Shown: piece by piece, positions 25,755 to 33,919 of the stretch
How positions within the stretch are numbered: position 1 is the first letter of the stretch
How the letters are laid out: each line of letters starts with the position of its first letter
NCBI RefSeq assembly: GCF_001306115.1
Contig: NZ_LGCL01000041.1
Coordinates: forward strand, 62,001 to 126,000
DNA: 64,000 nucleotides
Reading direction: 5' to 3'
DNA from: Ornatilinea apprima
GTDB lineage: Bacteria > Chloroflexota > Anaerolineae > Anaerolineales > Anaerolineaceae
Program-made: the position numbers and the translations under genes
Notes under the pieces: generated by a model
Database searches by the model: none
Told to the model about the DNA's origin: nothing
Seen by the model: the letters and a program-made list of their open reading frames with translations, nothing else

Positions 25755-26624
25755 TTATTTATAAATGGAATGGTGTTCAATAATATTTGACTTGGATTTG
25801 GCTGCCGCCAGCGAGGCCGCGGCCGGTTTATCTTTTGCTTCCGCTTTTTTGCGCCGGCCCAAATTCACCGGCTGGTCGCTCATAATCGCTTTCAAATTCA
25901 TCACCGCGCGAGACTGCAATTGAGAAACACGCGATTCAGATACTTCCAGCACTTCGCCAATCTCTTTCAGGGTCAGTTCTTCAAAGTAATACAGCGAGAG
26001 GATCAATTTATCCCGTTCGGGCAGCTGCTCCAGCGCTTCAATCAACCGCGCTTTCTGGTCGCGGTCCAGCGTAATCTCCGAGGGGTCCTCCTGGCGCTCA
26101 TCGGCCAGTGTGTCATACAGATTCACGCCGTCTTCCAGGTAATCATCCGCAAGCGCGTCCAGCGACACAATCACCCGGCTGGCCTCTGCCAGCGCTTGCT
26201 GGACTTTTTCCAGGTCTTCTCCCAGGAATTTGGCGATTTCTTCCTCGGTCGGAATGCGGTCGAACTCGCCGGTGAGCTGCGTGATCGCCTTCTGAATATT
26301 GCGGGAGCGCTGGCGCACCGAGCGAGAAACCCAATCTTGCGAGCGCAGGTAATCCAGCACTTTTCCACGAATTTTGATCGTGGCATAGGTGCTGAACTGC
26401 GTTCCAAAAGAGAGGTCAAACCGGTCAAAGGCCTCAATCAAGCCCATCAGCCCCTGGTGCACCAGATCTTCAAAGTCGTTGCGGGTGGCTTCTGAAAGAC
26501 CCAATCGCCCCAGCACAAAACGCACCAGCGGAACATGATTGAGGATCAATGCCTCGCGCAGCTCTGGTGACCGCGAGGAGAAATATTCAGCAAACAGGTC
26601 GGCTTCATTTATATTTTGCTGCAT
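25755..26624 (-). CDS. fliA: Flagellar sigma factor FliA (sigma-28)
   Basis: 289 residues. Region 2 contains DLVHQGLMGLIEAFDRFD and GTQFSTYATIKIRGKVLDYL, both classical for sigma-28. Region 4 has LTLKEIGEVLEVSESRVSQL with a helix-turn-helix. A Lys/Ala-rich tail of about 35 residues follows and is absent from most homologues. It directs RNA polymerase to late flagellar promoters; several matching sites are found in this window (before fliC, fliS and flgM, and an antisense one at 32351). It is encoded in the flhF-fliA neighbourhood as in many bacteria. Confidence 0.97.
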   Translation of the reverse strand: MQQNINEADLFAEYFSSRSPELREALILNHVPLVRFVLGRLGLSEATRNDFEDLVHQGLMGLIEAFDRFDLSFGTQFSTYATIKIRGKVLDYLRSQDWVSRSVRQRSRNIQKAITQLTGEFDRIPTEEEIAKFLGEDLEKVQQALAEASRVIVSLDALADDYLEDGVNLYDTLADERQEDPSEITLDRDQKARLIEALEQLPERDKLILSLYYFEELTLKEIGEVLEVSESRVSQLQSRAVMNLKAIMSDQPVNLGRRKKAEAKDKPAAASLAAAKSKSNIIEHHSIYK

Positions 26625-26631
26625 GATTCAC

Positions 26632-27018
26632 TCACGCTTCTTTCCCAATGGTGGTCTGCGCAGTCTCAGAGCTGTCTTCTTCAATCGCCAGCGGTTTCAA
26701 CGCCGCATCCAGCGAATCGCGCAGGTACATCCAGGAAATAAAGTAAAAAACGAACCCTAACAATAAAACGGTAACCGCTACACGGAGCATGATCATCAAC
26801 GGATCAACGCCGTGAAATAGCGAAACGCCAAACACCGTTACACCCATCACCAAAACCACCATCTTTGAAACGCTCAACACCAGCTCGGCGCTGCGCGGCA
26901 GGCGCACACCGCCTTGCGGCATGGCCGCTTTGGCTTTCTTTTCTTTTTTGGGCTTTGCCTCTTTCGGCTGCTTTACAGCTTCCGCTTTCGGCTGAGCAGG
27001 TTTCTTTTCTTTCGCCAT
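26632..27018 (-). CDS. Small two-helix membrane protein between flhF and fliA
   Basis: 128 residues, unrecognised. Residues 1-42 are extremely Lys/Ala/Pro/Glu-rich. Two membrane helices follow near 47-67 and 77-97, then a short acidic tail. Both termini would face the same side of the membrane, and the basic N-terminus favours the cytosol. It occupies the slot where flhG (a MinD-like ATPase) normally follows flhF. It shares a TAATG junction with flhF and ends 7 nt before fliA. A role in flagellar placement or number is a guess from position only. Confidence 0.75.
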   Translation of the reverse strand: MAKEKKPAQPKAEAVKQPKEAKPKKEKKAKAAMPQGGVRLPRSAELVLSVSKMVVLVMGVTVFGVSLFHGVDPLMIMLRVAVTVLLLGFVFYFISWMYLRDSLDAALKPLAIEEDSSETAQTTIGKEA

Positions 27019-28250
27019 TACCGGATCCCCTTTCCAAACAACGCACCCACTAATTTATCCACATCACCAGGCAGTAAATTACCCACCGCCTGATGTCCAT
27101 TGGTGTAAAAGTAAATCGGAAGCTGGCTGCGCCAGGCCAAATTGTAGGCGTCGCCAAAGGTATAGGTCTCGTCCGCTTTGGTGATCATCAGCCCGCGGAT
27201 ACGAAACGGCCCATAGCTGGCCACAAACTGCGCCAGGTCTGACTCTTTCGTGGTCGCCGCGGCCACCAAAAAGAGCGACTGCCCCGGCAGTTCCGATAGA
27301 AAACCGCCAATTTCCGCCACTTCGTCCTCATCAAACGGGTTGGAGCCGGGCATATCCACCAGAACCAGGTCCGCGTTTTGCTCTTCTTTGAGCACTTCGC
27401 GCAGGTCTTCGGGGGTATATACCGTGCGCAGCCGCACTCCAATCGCGTCGGTGTAGGTGCGCGCCTCAGAGATGCCCGCCGTGCGGAAGGTGTCTGCGCT
27501 CACCCACACCACCTGTTTTCCCATTGTCAGCGAATAATGAGAGGCCAGCTTGGCGCACAGACTGGTTTTTCCTGAGCCGCTGGTGCCGATCATGCACATC
27601 ACCCGGCTGGGCGGCTGCAGCATGATCTGGTTCTGCGATTTGATACCCGCCTCCAACTGGCGCTGCAGGAAGCTCAGCAACCGGTCGGGGTTATTCAGCA
27701 CCTGCGGGTTTACCACCTGCACCGTGTTCATGATCAATTTACGAATCAGAGAGCGGTCCAAACCCTGGGCGGTGAGCTGCTTCTTCAAGCGCGCCAGCGC
27801 CGGTGGAATTTGACTGTCTTCTTTCAAGGGCGCGCCGATCAGATCTTCCGCTTCCGGTTTGATCGCGCGCACCTCAAACTCCGGCAGCTGCGGATGCGGC
27901 TCGGCCAGCGGATTGGTGGGCGAGTCCTTTCCGGCCTGCACGGGGGTCTGAATCACGCCGTTCTTCTGCAGCGCGCTGAGAATGCGCTCCACTGCGTCAT
28001 CGGCCAGCTGGTTGTTGTTATCCGCCTGTTTACCGCTCACGCTGCGCATCGGGGCGTCATCGTTGTGCCCGTTGACAAAATCCAACCGAGAGGCTGCCAC
28101 CACTTCGCATGCCGGTTTACGCCAGGCCTGCCACAAGGGACCGCTCGGCACTTCGCGCATCGAAAGCACGATCGCGTCGGTGCCTAAATCGCGCTGAACT
28201 TGCTGCAGCGCTTCTAGCATGGTGGGGGCCCGGTACGTTTTTGCCGTCAT
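27018..28250 (-). CDS. flhF: Flagellar biosynthesis GTPase FlhF
   Basis: 410 residues. The N-terminal basic B-domain-like part (MTAKTYRAPTMLEALQQVQR) is followed by an N-domain helical region and a C-terminal SRP-type G domain. The P-loop GTSGSGKT lies at 222-229, and the G4 motif TKAD is present near the C-terminus. The G3 motif, normally DTAG in SRP GTPases, reads DMPG. FlhF helps position the flagellum and recruit FliF to the pole. It is followed by a small membrane protein rather than flhG. Confidence 0.93.
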   Translation of the reverse strand: MTAKTYRAPTMLEALQQVQRDLGTDAIVLSMREVPSGPLWQAWRKPACEVVAASRLDFVNGHNDDAPMRSVSGKQADNNNQLADDAVERILSALQKNGVIQTPVQAGKDSPTNPLAEPHPQLPEFEVRAIKPEAEDLIGAPLKEDSQIPPALARLKKQLTAQGLDRSLIRKLIMNTVQVVNPQVLNNPDRLLSFLQRQLEAGIKSQNQIMLQPPSRVMCMIGTSGSGKTSLCAKLASHYSLTMGKQVVWVSADTFRTAGISEARTYTDAIGVRLRTVYTPEDLREVLKEEQNADLVLVDMPGSNPFDEDEVAEIGGFLSELPGQSLFLVAAATTKESDLAQFVASYGPFRIRGLMITKADETYTFGDAYNLAWRSQLPIYFYTNGHQAVGNLLPGDVDKLVGALFGKGIR

Positions 28251-28267
28251 TTCAACCTGTCCTGCGA

Positions 28268-30364
28268 TTAATCAACCAATACCATTCCGTGAGCCTTCAC
28301 CCGCGTGTTGGAGCTGACTTCGGAATACGCCATCACAATCAAATTGGGCAGCGACCTGGAAACCAGGTTATGGAACGCCAGCCGCAGCTCACGAGAGCAC
28401 AACAAAATCGGGATGAAACCCATGGAGGCCAGTTTTTCCATCATCTCGCCGGTGCGGGCGATCACCTTCTGGGCGAAGGCCGCGTCAATCTGGAAGCCAA
28501 TGCCGCCTTCCGATTGGCTCAAGCCATTGCGCAGTTCGGCTTCCACCTGGGGAGAGAGCGTGAACACATGCAGCGTGCCGCCGTCATCGCGGAACTGGCT
28601 GGAAAGCGTGTGCGCCAGCGATTGGCGAACCGCTTCGGCCAGGATGTGCGGGTCGCGAGTCATGCCCGCGTTGTTGGCTAACACTTCCAGAATGCCCACC
28701 ATATCGCGGATCGGAACGCGCTCATCCAGCAGGCTGCGCAGCACCGACTGCAGATCTCCCAGTGAAAGCAGATCTGGGATCACCCCATCCACGGCGGCAG
28801 GGCTCTTGCTGCGAATCTGGTTGATCATCTCCTGCACCATCTGGCGGCTGAGCAGATCGGAAGAATGACCGCGCACCACCTCGGTGAAATGCGTGCTCAG
28901 CACCGACAGCGGGTTGACCACCGTGTAACCCATCAGTTCCGCTCTGCCGCGCTCCGACTCCGAGACCCAGATCGCCGGCAGGCCAAAGGCCGGTTCGGTG
29001 GTCTGCACGCCCGGCAAATTTTCGTCCACATCCGAACCAGGGATAGCCAGCACCCGGTCAAGCATCAGCTCGCCGCGCGCCACTTCCTGCCCGCGGATCT
29101 TGATGCGGTAGGTCTGCGGCGGCAGGCGCAAATTGTCGCGGATGCGCACCACCGGCAACACCAGTCCCAGCTCCTGCATTACCTGGCGGCGAATACCGGT
29201 TACCCGCCGCAGCAGGTTATCGGCCTGCTCGTCATCAATCAGAGGGATCAGGCTGTAACCAATTTCCATCTCAACCGGGTCTACCACCACCATTTTCAGC
29301 ATGTCTTCGGGTGACTCCGGTTCTTCCGCTTCACTCACCAGCGCGGCTTCGCTAGCCTGCACATCCAGGGCTTCGGCTTTTTCACTGTCTTTCAACTTTT
29401 GCACGAAGAAAGCCGCCACACCCATTCCGCTGCCCACCAACAGAAACGGTGCCTTCGGAATGCCAGGGATGAGCGACATCACCGCGACCATGACGGCCGC
29501 AACGGCAAGCATATTGAAATTGCCCACCTGTTTGAACAGGTCGGTGCCCAGCGAGTTGTCGCTGGTAGAGCGGGTTACCACCAGGCCAGAGGCAGCCGAA
29601 ACCAGCAGCGCGGGAATTTGCACCGCCAGCCCCGCGCCCACTGTCAGCAGGGTGTAGGTTTGCAGCGCCTGGGTAAATTCCATCCCGTTCTGCACAATTC
29701 CAATCAAAAAACCGCCGATGATGTTAACCACCATAATGATGATGGCTGCCACAGCGTCGTTCTTCACAAATTTACTGGAGCCATCCATCGCGCCGTAGAA
29801 GTCCGCTTCTGTCTCAATCTCACGGCGGCGTTTGCGCGCTGTTTGCTCATCAATCAGGCCGGCATTCAAATCCGCGTCAATGGAAAGCTGCTTGCCGGGC
29901 ATCGCGTCCAGCGTGAAGCGCGCCGAAACTTCTGCCACGCGCCCGGCGCCGTTGTTGATCACCACAAACTGGATGATCATCAGGATCAAGAAGATGACGA
30001 TACCCACCACGTAATTTCCGCCCACCATCAGGCTGCCAAACGTATCCACAACCTTGCCCGCCGAGCCGTTGAGTAAAATCAGTCGGCTGGTGGCGATGTT
30101 AATACCCAGGCGGTAAAGCGTTACCAGCAGCAGCACCGTGGGGAAGACCGAAAACTCCAGCGGTTGGGTGATGAACATGGTCAACAGCACAATGCCGATT
30201 GAAATGGCAATGTTCAGCGCGATCAACAAATCCAGCACAAACGATGGCAGCGGCAGGAGCATCAAGCTCACAATCACCACCAGCGACAGCGCCATGACCA
30301 TATCTTTGGAACGGGCCAGAATCTTCAGGTTATTCAGGGGAGCCGTAAACTGATTAGTCGCCAT
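28268..30364 (-). CDS. flhA: Flagellar export gate protein FlhA
   Basis: 698 residues. The N-terminal half has about eight membrane helices with the FHIPEP signature region (RVAEVSARFTLDAMPGKQLS) between them, and the C-terminal 330 residues form the cytoplasmic ring domain. FlhA is the nonameric gate that couples proton flow to export and receives chaperone-substrate complexes. It is encoded between flhB and flhF with 30-nt and 18-nt gaps. The length is normal (690-700). Confidence 0.97.
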   Translation of the reverse strand: MATNQFTAPLNNLKILARSKDMVMALSLVVIVSLMLLPLPSFVLDLLIALNIAISIGIVLLTMFITQPLEFSVFPTVLLLVTLYRLGINIATSRLILLNGSAGKVVDTFGSLMVGGNYVVGIVIFLILMIIQFVVINNGAGRVAEVSARFTLDAMPGKQLSIDADLNAGLIDEQTARKRRREIETEADFYGAMDGSSKFVKNDAVAAIIIMVVNIIGGFLIGIVQNGMEFTQALQTYTLLTVGAGLAVQIPALLVSAASGLVVTRSTSDNSLGTDLFKQVGNFNMLAVAAVMVAVMSLIPGIPKAPFLLVGSGMGVAAFFVQKLKDSEKAEALDVQASEAALVSEAEEPESPEDMLKMVVVDPVEMEIGYSLIPLIDDEQADNLLRRVTGIRRQVMQELGLVLPVVRIRDNLRLPPQTYRIKIRGQEVARGELMLDRVLAIPGSDVDENLPGVQTTEPAFGLPAIWVSESERGRAELMGYTVVNPLSVLSTHFTEVVRGHSSDLLSRQMVQEMINQIRSKSPAAVDGVIPDLLSLGDLQSVLRSLLDERVPIRDMVGILEVLANNAGMTRDPHILAEAVRQSLAHTLSSQFRDDGGTLHVFTLSPQVEAELRNGLSQSEGGIGFQIDAAFAQKVIARTGEMMEKLASMGFIPILLCSRELRLAFHNLVSRSLPNLIVMAYSEVSSNTRVKAHGMVLVD

Positions 30365-30393
30365 AATTCCTTGTCTTTACTCTCTACTCGTGG

Positions 30394-31464
30394 TTATTTC
30401 ATTCCAACGGGCTGGCCGCCGCGTTTTTTCAGGTTGAATACGTAGGCCAGCACTTCGGCAACCGCCACATAAAATTCCTGTGGGATCTCCCGGTCAATTT
30501 CCACCTCGCGGAACATCGCCCGTGCCAGAGGTTGGTTTTGGATCACCGGAATGTTGTTTGCTTTCGCTATTTCCACAATCTTCTGAGCCACTTCAAACGC
30601 GCCTTTGGCCAGCACTTTGGGGGCGTTCATCCGCCCGCCGTCATATTGAATGGCAATCGCGTAATGCGTAGGGTTGGTAATGATCACATTGGCTTTGGGT
30701 ACATTCGCCATCATGCGCGTCTGGGCAATCCGCCGCTGCTGCTGGCGAATGCGGCCGCGCAGCATCGGGTCGCCTTCGGTACGTTTGAACTCTTCCTTGA
30801 GTTCCTGTTTGGACATGCGCATCGAGCGCATAAACTCCCAGCGCTGGTAGGCGTAATCGGCAACTGCCAATATGATGTAGGCGGTGCCTACGCGGAACGC
30901 CAGTGAAAGCGATAATTCCACATAATTGCTCAGCGCCGAAGGCAGGTCCATCTGATTCAGCACCAGCAGGTCTTCAATCCGGCTGCGCAGAAATGAATAA
31001 GCCACCCAACTCACCAGCACCAGCTTGAGCAGTGCTTTGAACATTTCCACCACGCCCTGTGCGGAGAAAATCCGTTTAAACCCCTGCAGCGGATTTACCC
31101 GCTTGAAGTCGAAGCCAATCTTCTTCTGCGCCCACATCAGGCCGGTCTGCGCCAGCGTAACCGACACACCCACCAGCATCAGCACCAGCAGCATGCCCAC
31201 CAGCGGCGGCAGGATCCGCAAAGCCTCATCCACAAACCAGTCTCGCACCCAACCAATCGAAACCTCGGCGGTGGGCATAATGGTGATCGCGTCGCTCATC
31301 AGGCTCTGCATCGCGTTCGACAGGCCGCTGCCAAAAGCCGAGAGCAGGAACGCCCCCGTCAGCAAAATGGCGGCGGAATTCAACTCTACACTGCGAGCAA
31401 CACGGCCTTCTTGCTTGGCCTCTCGCAGGCGTTGTGGGGTAGGGGCCTCCGTCCGTTCCGACAT
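30394..31464 (-). CDS. flhB: Flagellar export protein FlhB with autocleavage site
   Basis: 356 residues. Four membrane helices in the first 210 residues are followed by the cytoplasmic domain with NPTHYA at 264-269; self-cleavage between Asn264 and Pro265 is expected. FlhB switches export from hook to filament substrates when FliK signals hook completion. It lies 4 nt after fliR. The FhlX-like gene at 19905 duplicates its C-terminal portion. Confidence 0.97.
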   Translation of the reverse strand: MSERTEAPTPQRLREAKQEGRVARSVELNSAAILLTGAFLLSAFGSGLSNAMQSLMSDAITIMPTAEVSIGWVRDWFVDEALRILPPLVGMLLVLMLVGVSVTLAQTGLMWAQKKIGFDFKRVNPLQGFKRIFSAQGVVEMFKALLKLVLVSWVAYSFLRSRIEDLLVLNQMDLPSALSNYVELSLSLAFRVGTAYIILAVADYAYQRWEFMRSMRMSKQELKEEFKRTEGDPMLRGRIRQQQRRIAQTRMMANVPKANVIITNPTHYAIAIQYDGGRMNAPKVLAKGAFEVAQKIVEIAKANNIPVIQNQPLARAMFREVEIDREIPQEFYVAVAEVLAYVFNLKKRGGQPVGMK

Positions 31465-31467
31465 TCC

Positions 31468-32238
31468 TTATCCCTCTCCTGCCAGTAAAGTCAGCATGCG
31501 CGGGGCTATCTGCTGGAACAGGTCTTCCAGCAAAGGAATAAAAGCCACCAGCGCCACCGACAAAACCAATAAACCCACACCAATTTTTAGCGGCATGCCC
31601 AGGAAGAATACCTGAATCTGCGGCGCGACCCGCGCCAGCAGACCCAACACCAAATCCGTGAGCAAGAGCGCGCCCATCACCGGCAAGGCCATGCGAATGC
31701 CGGCCACAATCAAACCGGTCGTCATGCCAATAATCACATCCGGTTTCAGCACCGGCAAAGTGCTGGCCACCGGCATCACTTCAAACGTCTTTTGCAGCCC
31801 CACCAAAAACATGTGGTGACCGTTCATCACCAGGAAAATGAGGATGGAAAAGGTGTAAAACAACGCATCCATCGGTGAGCCCGACTCGCCCATCGCCGGG
31901 TTCAACACCCGCCCCGAGCCGAAACCCGACCCCAGGCCCATCGTCTCGCCAGCCATCTGAATGGCGCCAAAGGTGATCGCGGCGGCGTAACCGGCCACCG
32001 TCCCCACCAGAATTTCGCGGCCAATCGCCAGGGCAAAGGGGAAAAGCGTCATTCCCGGGTCGCTGGCGGCCGCCTGCGACTGCCAGGGAACCAGCACCAC
32101 CGCCAGGGTAATTCCAAACGCAAGCCGCACCTGGTTGGGGATGGTATTGCCCCCCAGCACCGGCACGTGAATAATGGTCGCCAAAACGCGGGTGACCACG
32201 AGGAAAAACATTTGCGCTTGCAGAACAGAAATTAACAT
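31468..32238 (-). CDS. fliR: Flagellar export protein FliR
   Basis: 256 residues with multiple membrane helices and the FliR family patterns (LAIGREILVGTVAGYAAA, VMGALLLTDLVLGLLARVAP). With FliP and FliQ it forms the FliPQR core of the export gate. Here it is separated from fliQ by an HDOD gene and a receiver gene. A candidate sigma-70 promoter lies 29-57 nt upstream, so fliR-flhB-flhA-flhF-fliA may form a distinct transcript. Confidence 0.95.
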   Translation of the reverse strand: MLISVLQAQMFFLVVTRVLATIIHVPVLGGNTIPNQVRLAFGITLAVVLVPWQSQAAASDPGMTLFPFALAIGREILVGTVAGYAAAITFGAIQMAGETMGLGSGFGSGRVLNPAMGESGSPMDALFYTFSILIFLVMNGHHMFLVGLQKTFEVMPVASTLPVLKPDVIIGMTTGLIVAGIRMALPVMGALLLTDLVLGLLARVAPQIQVFFLGMPLKIGVGLLVLSVALVAFIPLLEDLFQQIAPRMLTLLAGEG

Positions 32239-32266
32239 AAAAGGTTCCCTGGTAAGCTCTATACCA

Positions 32267-32295
32267 AGGATACTGGAAGGGTATTTTTATGTCAG
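32267..32295 (-). promoter_or_regulatory. Candidate sigma-70 promoter of the fliR-flhB-flhA-flhF-fliA operon
   Basis: On the minus strand: CTGACA (32295-32290), 17-nt spacer, TATCCT (32272-32267), giving about 9 of 12 consensus positions. It lies 29 nt before the fliR start in the 119-nt gap after the receiver gene. Confidence 0.4.
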
Positions 32296-32311
32296 TAAAG
32301 AGGGGGTGAAG

Positions 32312-32327
32312 GCCATCTAAAGATGGC
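32312..32327. other. Hairpin between the receiver gene and fliR
   Basis: GCCATC (32312-32317), TAAA loop (32318-32321), GATGGC (32322-32327): a perfect 6-bp stem. Neither strand has a T-run directly downstream, so a terminator role is doubtful. It lies between the antisense sigma-28 site (32351) and the fliR promoter candidate. Confidence 0.5.
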
Positions 32328-32350
32328 GTAAAAAAGGATGAGGGGAATGC

Positions 32351-32377
32351 TAAAGTTTCAAAGACTTCTGCCGATAA
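32351..32377 (+). promoter_or_regulatory. Perfect sigma-28 promoter sequence, antisense to the receiver and HDOD genes
   Basis: TAAAGTTT (32351-32358), 11-nt spacer, GCCGATAA (32370-32377): all 16 consensus positions match with exact spacing. It lies on the + strand while all genes around it are on the minus strand. It overlaps the last codons of the receiver gene and would start transcription near 32384, running antisense through the receiver and HDOD genes. No + strand gene lies downstream for many kilobases. Confidence 0.75.
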
Positions 32378-32762
32378 CCTGTTCTTTGATTATCTTCCGC
32401 ACCCGTTCAACAAATACGTCGGTATTGACCGGTTTCACCAGAAAATCGTCCACGCCAATCTGGGCAATTTGCCGGACCACCACCGGGTACCCCAGCGATG
32501 ACAGCACCATAATCCGCGGCCGGCGGGGAATTTCCAGCTTTTTTACCTGTTCCACCAGGTGCAAGCCGTTCACGCCGGGCAAAAAGAGGTCGATAATCAC
32601 CATTAACGGCCGGTTCTTTTGAATAAACGGGATCACCTCTTCGCCCTCGGCGAGATGGTGAACCTGCAAATTCTCAATCCGGTTGAGCGCCAGTTTTAAT
32701 AGCGCGCTCTGGGTTGGGTTGGCCTCTACCAGCAATACCGGCAGTTTTGTCTCAGCATTCAT
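32358..32762 (-). CDS. Single-domain response regulator receiver with a degenerate acidic pocket
   Basis: 134 residues, a stand-alone receiver domain. The phosphorylation site is Asp58 (VIIDLFLPGVNG), the conserved Ser is in LSSLG and the Lys is Lys110 (VKP). The acidic metal-binding pair, normally two Asp/Glu after beta-1, reads Glu13-Ala14, so only one acidic residue is kept; Mg binding may be weakened. It lies 8 nt after the HDOD gene and likely acts with it. It sits between fliQ and fliR, where such genes are not usual. A perfect antisense sigma-28 site overlaps its 3' end. Confidence 0.88.
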   Translation of the reverse strand: MNAETKLPVLLVEANPTQSALLKLALNRIENLQVHHLAEGEEVIPFIQKNRPLMVIIDLFLPGVNGLHLVEQVKKLEIPRRPRIMVLSSLGYPVVVRQIAQIGVDDFLVKPVNTDVFVERVRKIIKEQVIGRSL

Positions 32763-32769
32763 GCTGATA

Positions 32770-33618
32770 TTATATTCTGGATTGCGAGCGGCTGGCGCTT
32801 AAATACTCGCCCACCCGCTTGCGTAGCTGCTCCAGCGTGTCTTCGCTCAGGCGCAAAATATTGTACGATTCAGGGTGAATTTCGTTAACGAACAGTTCTT
32901 TATTGGTAACACCGACCTGCGCGCTCAACGCGTTAGCCACATTGACAATCGCGGGCAGCTCAGGACGGGTGCGCGCCAGCGAAGGCGCATGGTGGCAGCG
33001 GATCGCGTCGATCAGCACCACCGGGTAGTTCCACTTTTCGGCCATCAGCCCGCCCACGGCCGCGTGGTCAATCCCCAATAACTGCTCTTCCACCTGCCAC
33101 AGACGCAAGTTATAGCGTTGCATCAGGTCAATCATTTTTGAGTAATCCAGCACAATGTACTGGTCCAGCAGCAGCTTGCCAATGTCGTGCAGCAGACCGG
33201 CCAGGTAGGCTTCATCCGGGTCGCCATAGCCCACTGCCTGGGCCAGCCACTGCGCGGTAACCGCCGTAGAAATGGCGTGATTCCACAAATCGCCCGCCCC
33301 AATGCGGTACCCCGAAAGATTGCGGGAAAGCGGCCCCTCGGCCACAATGCTCATAATCAGATTCTTGAGGCGCTTAAACCCCAGCCGCATCACCGCCTCG
33401 TTAATCGAGGTGCAGTTAACGGTAAATCCCATCGCTGCCGAGTTGGCCATTTGCAGCACCGAAGCCGCCAGCGCCTGATCTAACGCGATCAATTCGGCAA
33501 CGTAGCCGGCGGTGATCATAGGGTCTTCCATCGCCCGCAGCGTGCGGTTGACACTGGTCGGCATTGGCCATAACCGGTCAACGCGGGAAAGAATCTGGTC
33601 AATTTTTCTTGGCAGCAT
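32770..33618 (-). CDS. HDOD domain signalling protein inside the fliQ-fliR interval
   Basis: 282 residues. The HDOD domain spans about 15-210 with LPMP-like start (LWPMPTSVNRTLRAMED) and a central LAGLLHDIGKL, with the HD pair intact. HDOD domains generally lack phosphohydrolase activity and act as signal or protein-interaction modules. It starts 19 nt after fliQ and is followed 8 nt later by a receiver gene, so the two probably form a module. Insertion between export-gate genes suggests a role in timing or coordinating flagellar assembly, but that is inference. A second HDOD protein is encoded at 55664. Confidence 0.88.
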   Translation of the reverse strand: MLPRKIDQILSRVDRLWPMPTSVNRTLRAMEDPMITAGYVAELIALDQALAASVLQMANSAAMGFTVNCTSINEAVMRLGFKRLKNLIMSIVAEGPLSRNLSGYRIGAGDLWNHAISTAVTAQWLAQAVGYGDPDEAYLAGLLHDIGKLLLDQYIVLDYSKMIDLMQRYNLRLWQVEEQLLGIDHAAVGGLMAEKWNYPVVLIDAIRCHHAPSLARTRPELPAIVNVANALSAQVGVTNKELFVNEIHPESYNILRLSEDTLEQLRKRVGEYLSASRSQSRI

Positions 33619-33636
33619 AATCTTGCCTCTTCAATG

Positions 33637-33906
33637 CTAGGGAACCAGGGTGGGCAGGCTTTCAAATAATCCAGAGGTAAAGGTTACCAGTTGTTGCAGC
33701 ATCCAGGAACCCAACAGAAGCAATACCAGGACGATGCCGATCATTTTCGGAATAAATGTGAGGGTTACTTCGTTAATTTGTGTGGCTGCTTGAATGAGGC
33801 TGATTACACTACCCACCAGCAGACTCACCAACAAAATCGGCGCGGCCAACAAAAGAGCCACCGTGATGGCATTCTGCGCCAGCGAAAGAACAAATGTCTC
33901 GGTCAT
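33637..33906 (-). CDS. fliQ: Flagellar export protein FliQ
   Basis: 89 residues with two membrane helices and the family pattern QNAITVALLLAAPILLVSLLVG, followed by IQAATQINEVTLTFIPKM. FliQ is a small subunit of the FliPQR export gate. The length is standard. It is 14 nt after fliP and 19 nt before an HDOD gene. Confidence 0.95.
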   Translation of the reverse strand: MTETFVLSLAQNAITVALLLAAPILLVSLLVGSVISLIQAATQINEVTLTFIPKMIGIVLVLLLLGSWMLQQLVTFTSGLFESLPTLVP

Positions 33907-33919
33907 TGCACGCCTCTTC

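Noticed and set aside
32338-32622. A + strand gene starting near the antisense sigma-28 site
   Set aside because: The frame is a shadow of the receiver gene with unlike composition and no ribosome site, so the transcript, if any, is probably non-coding.
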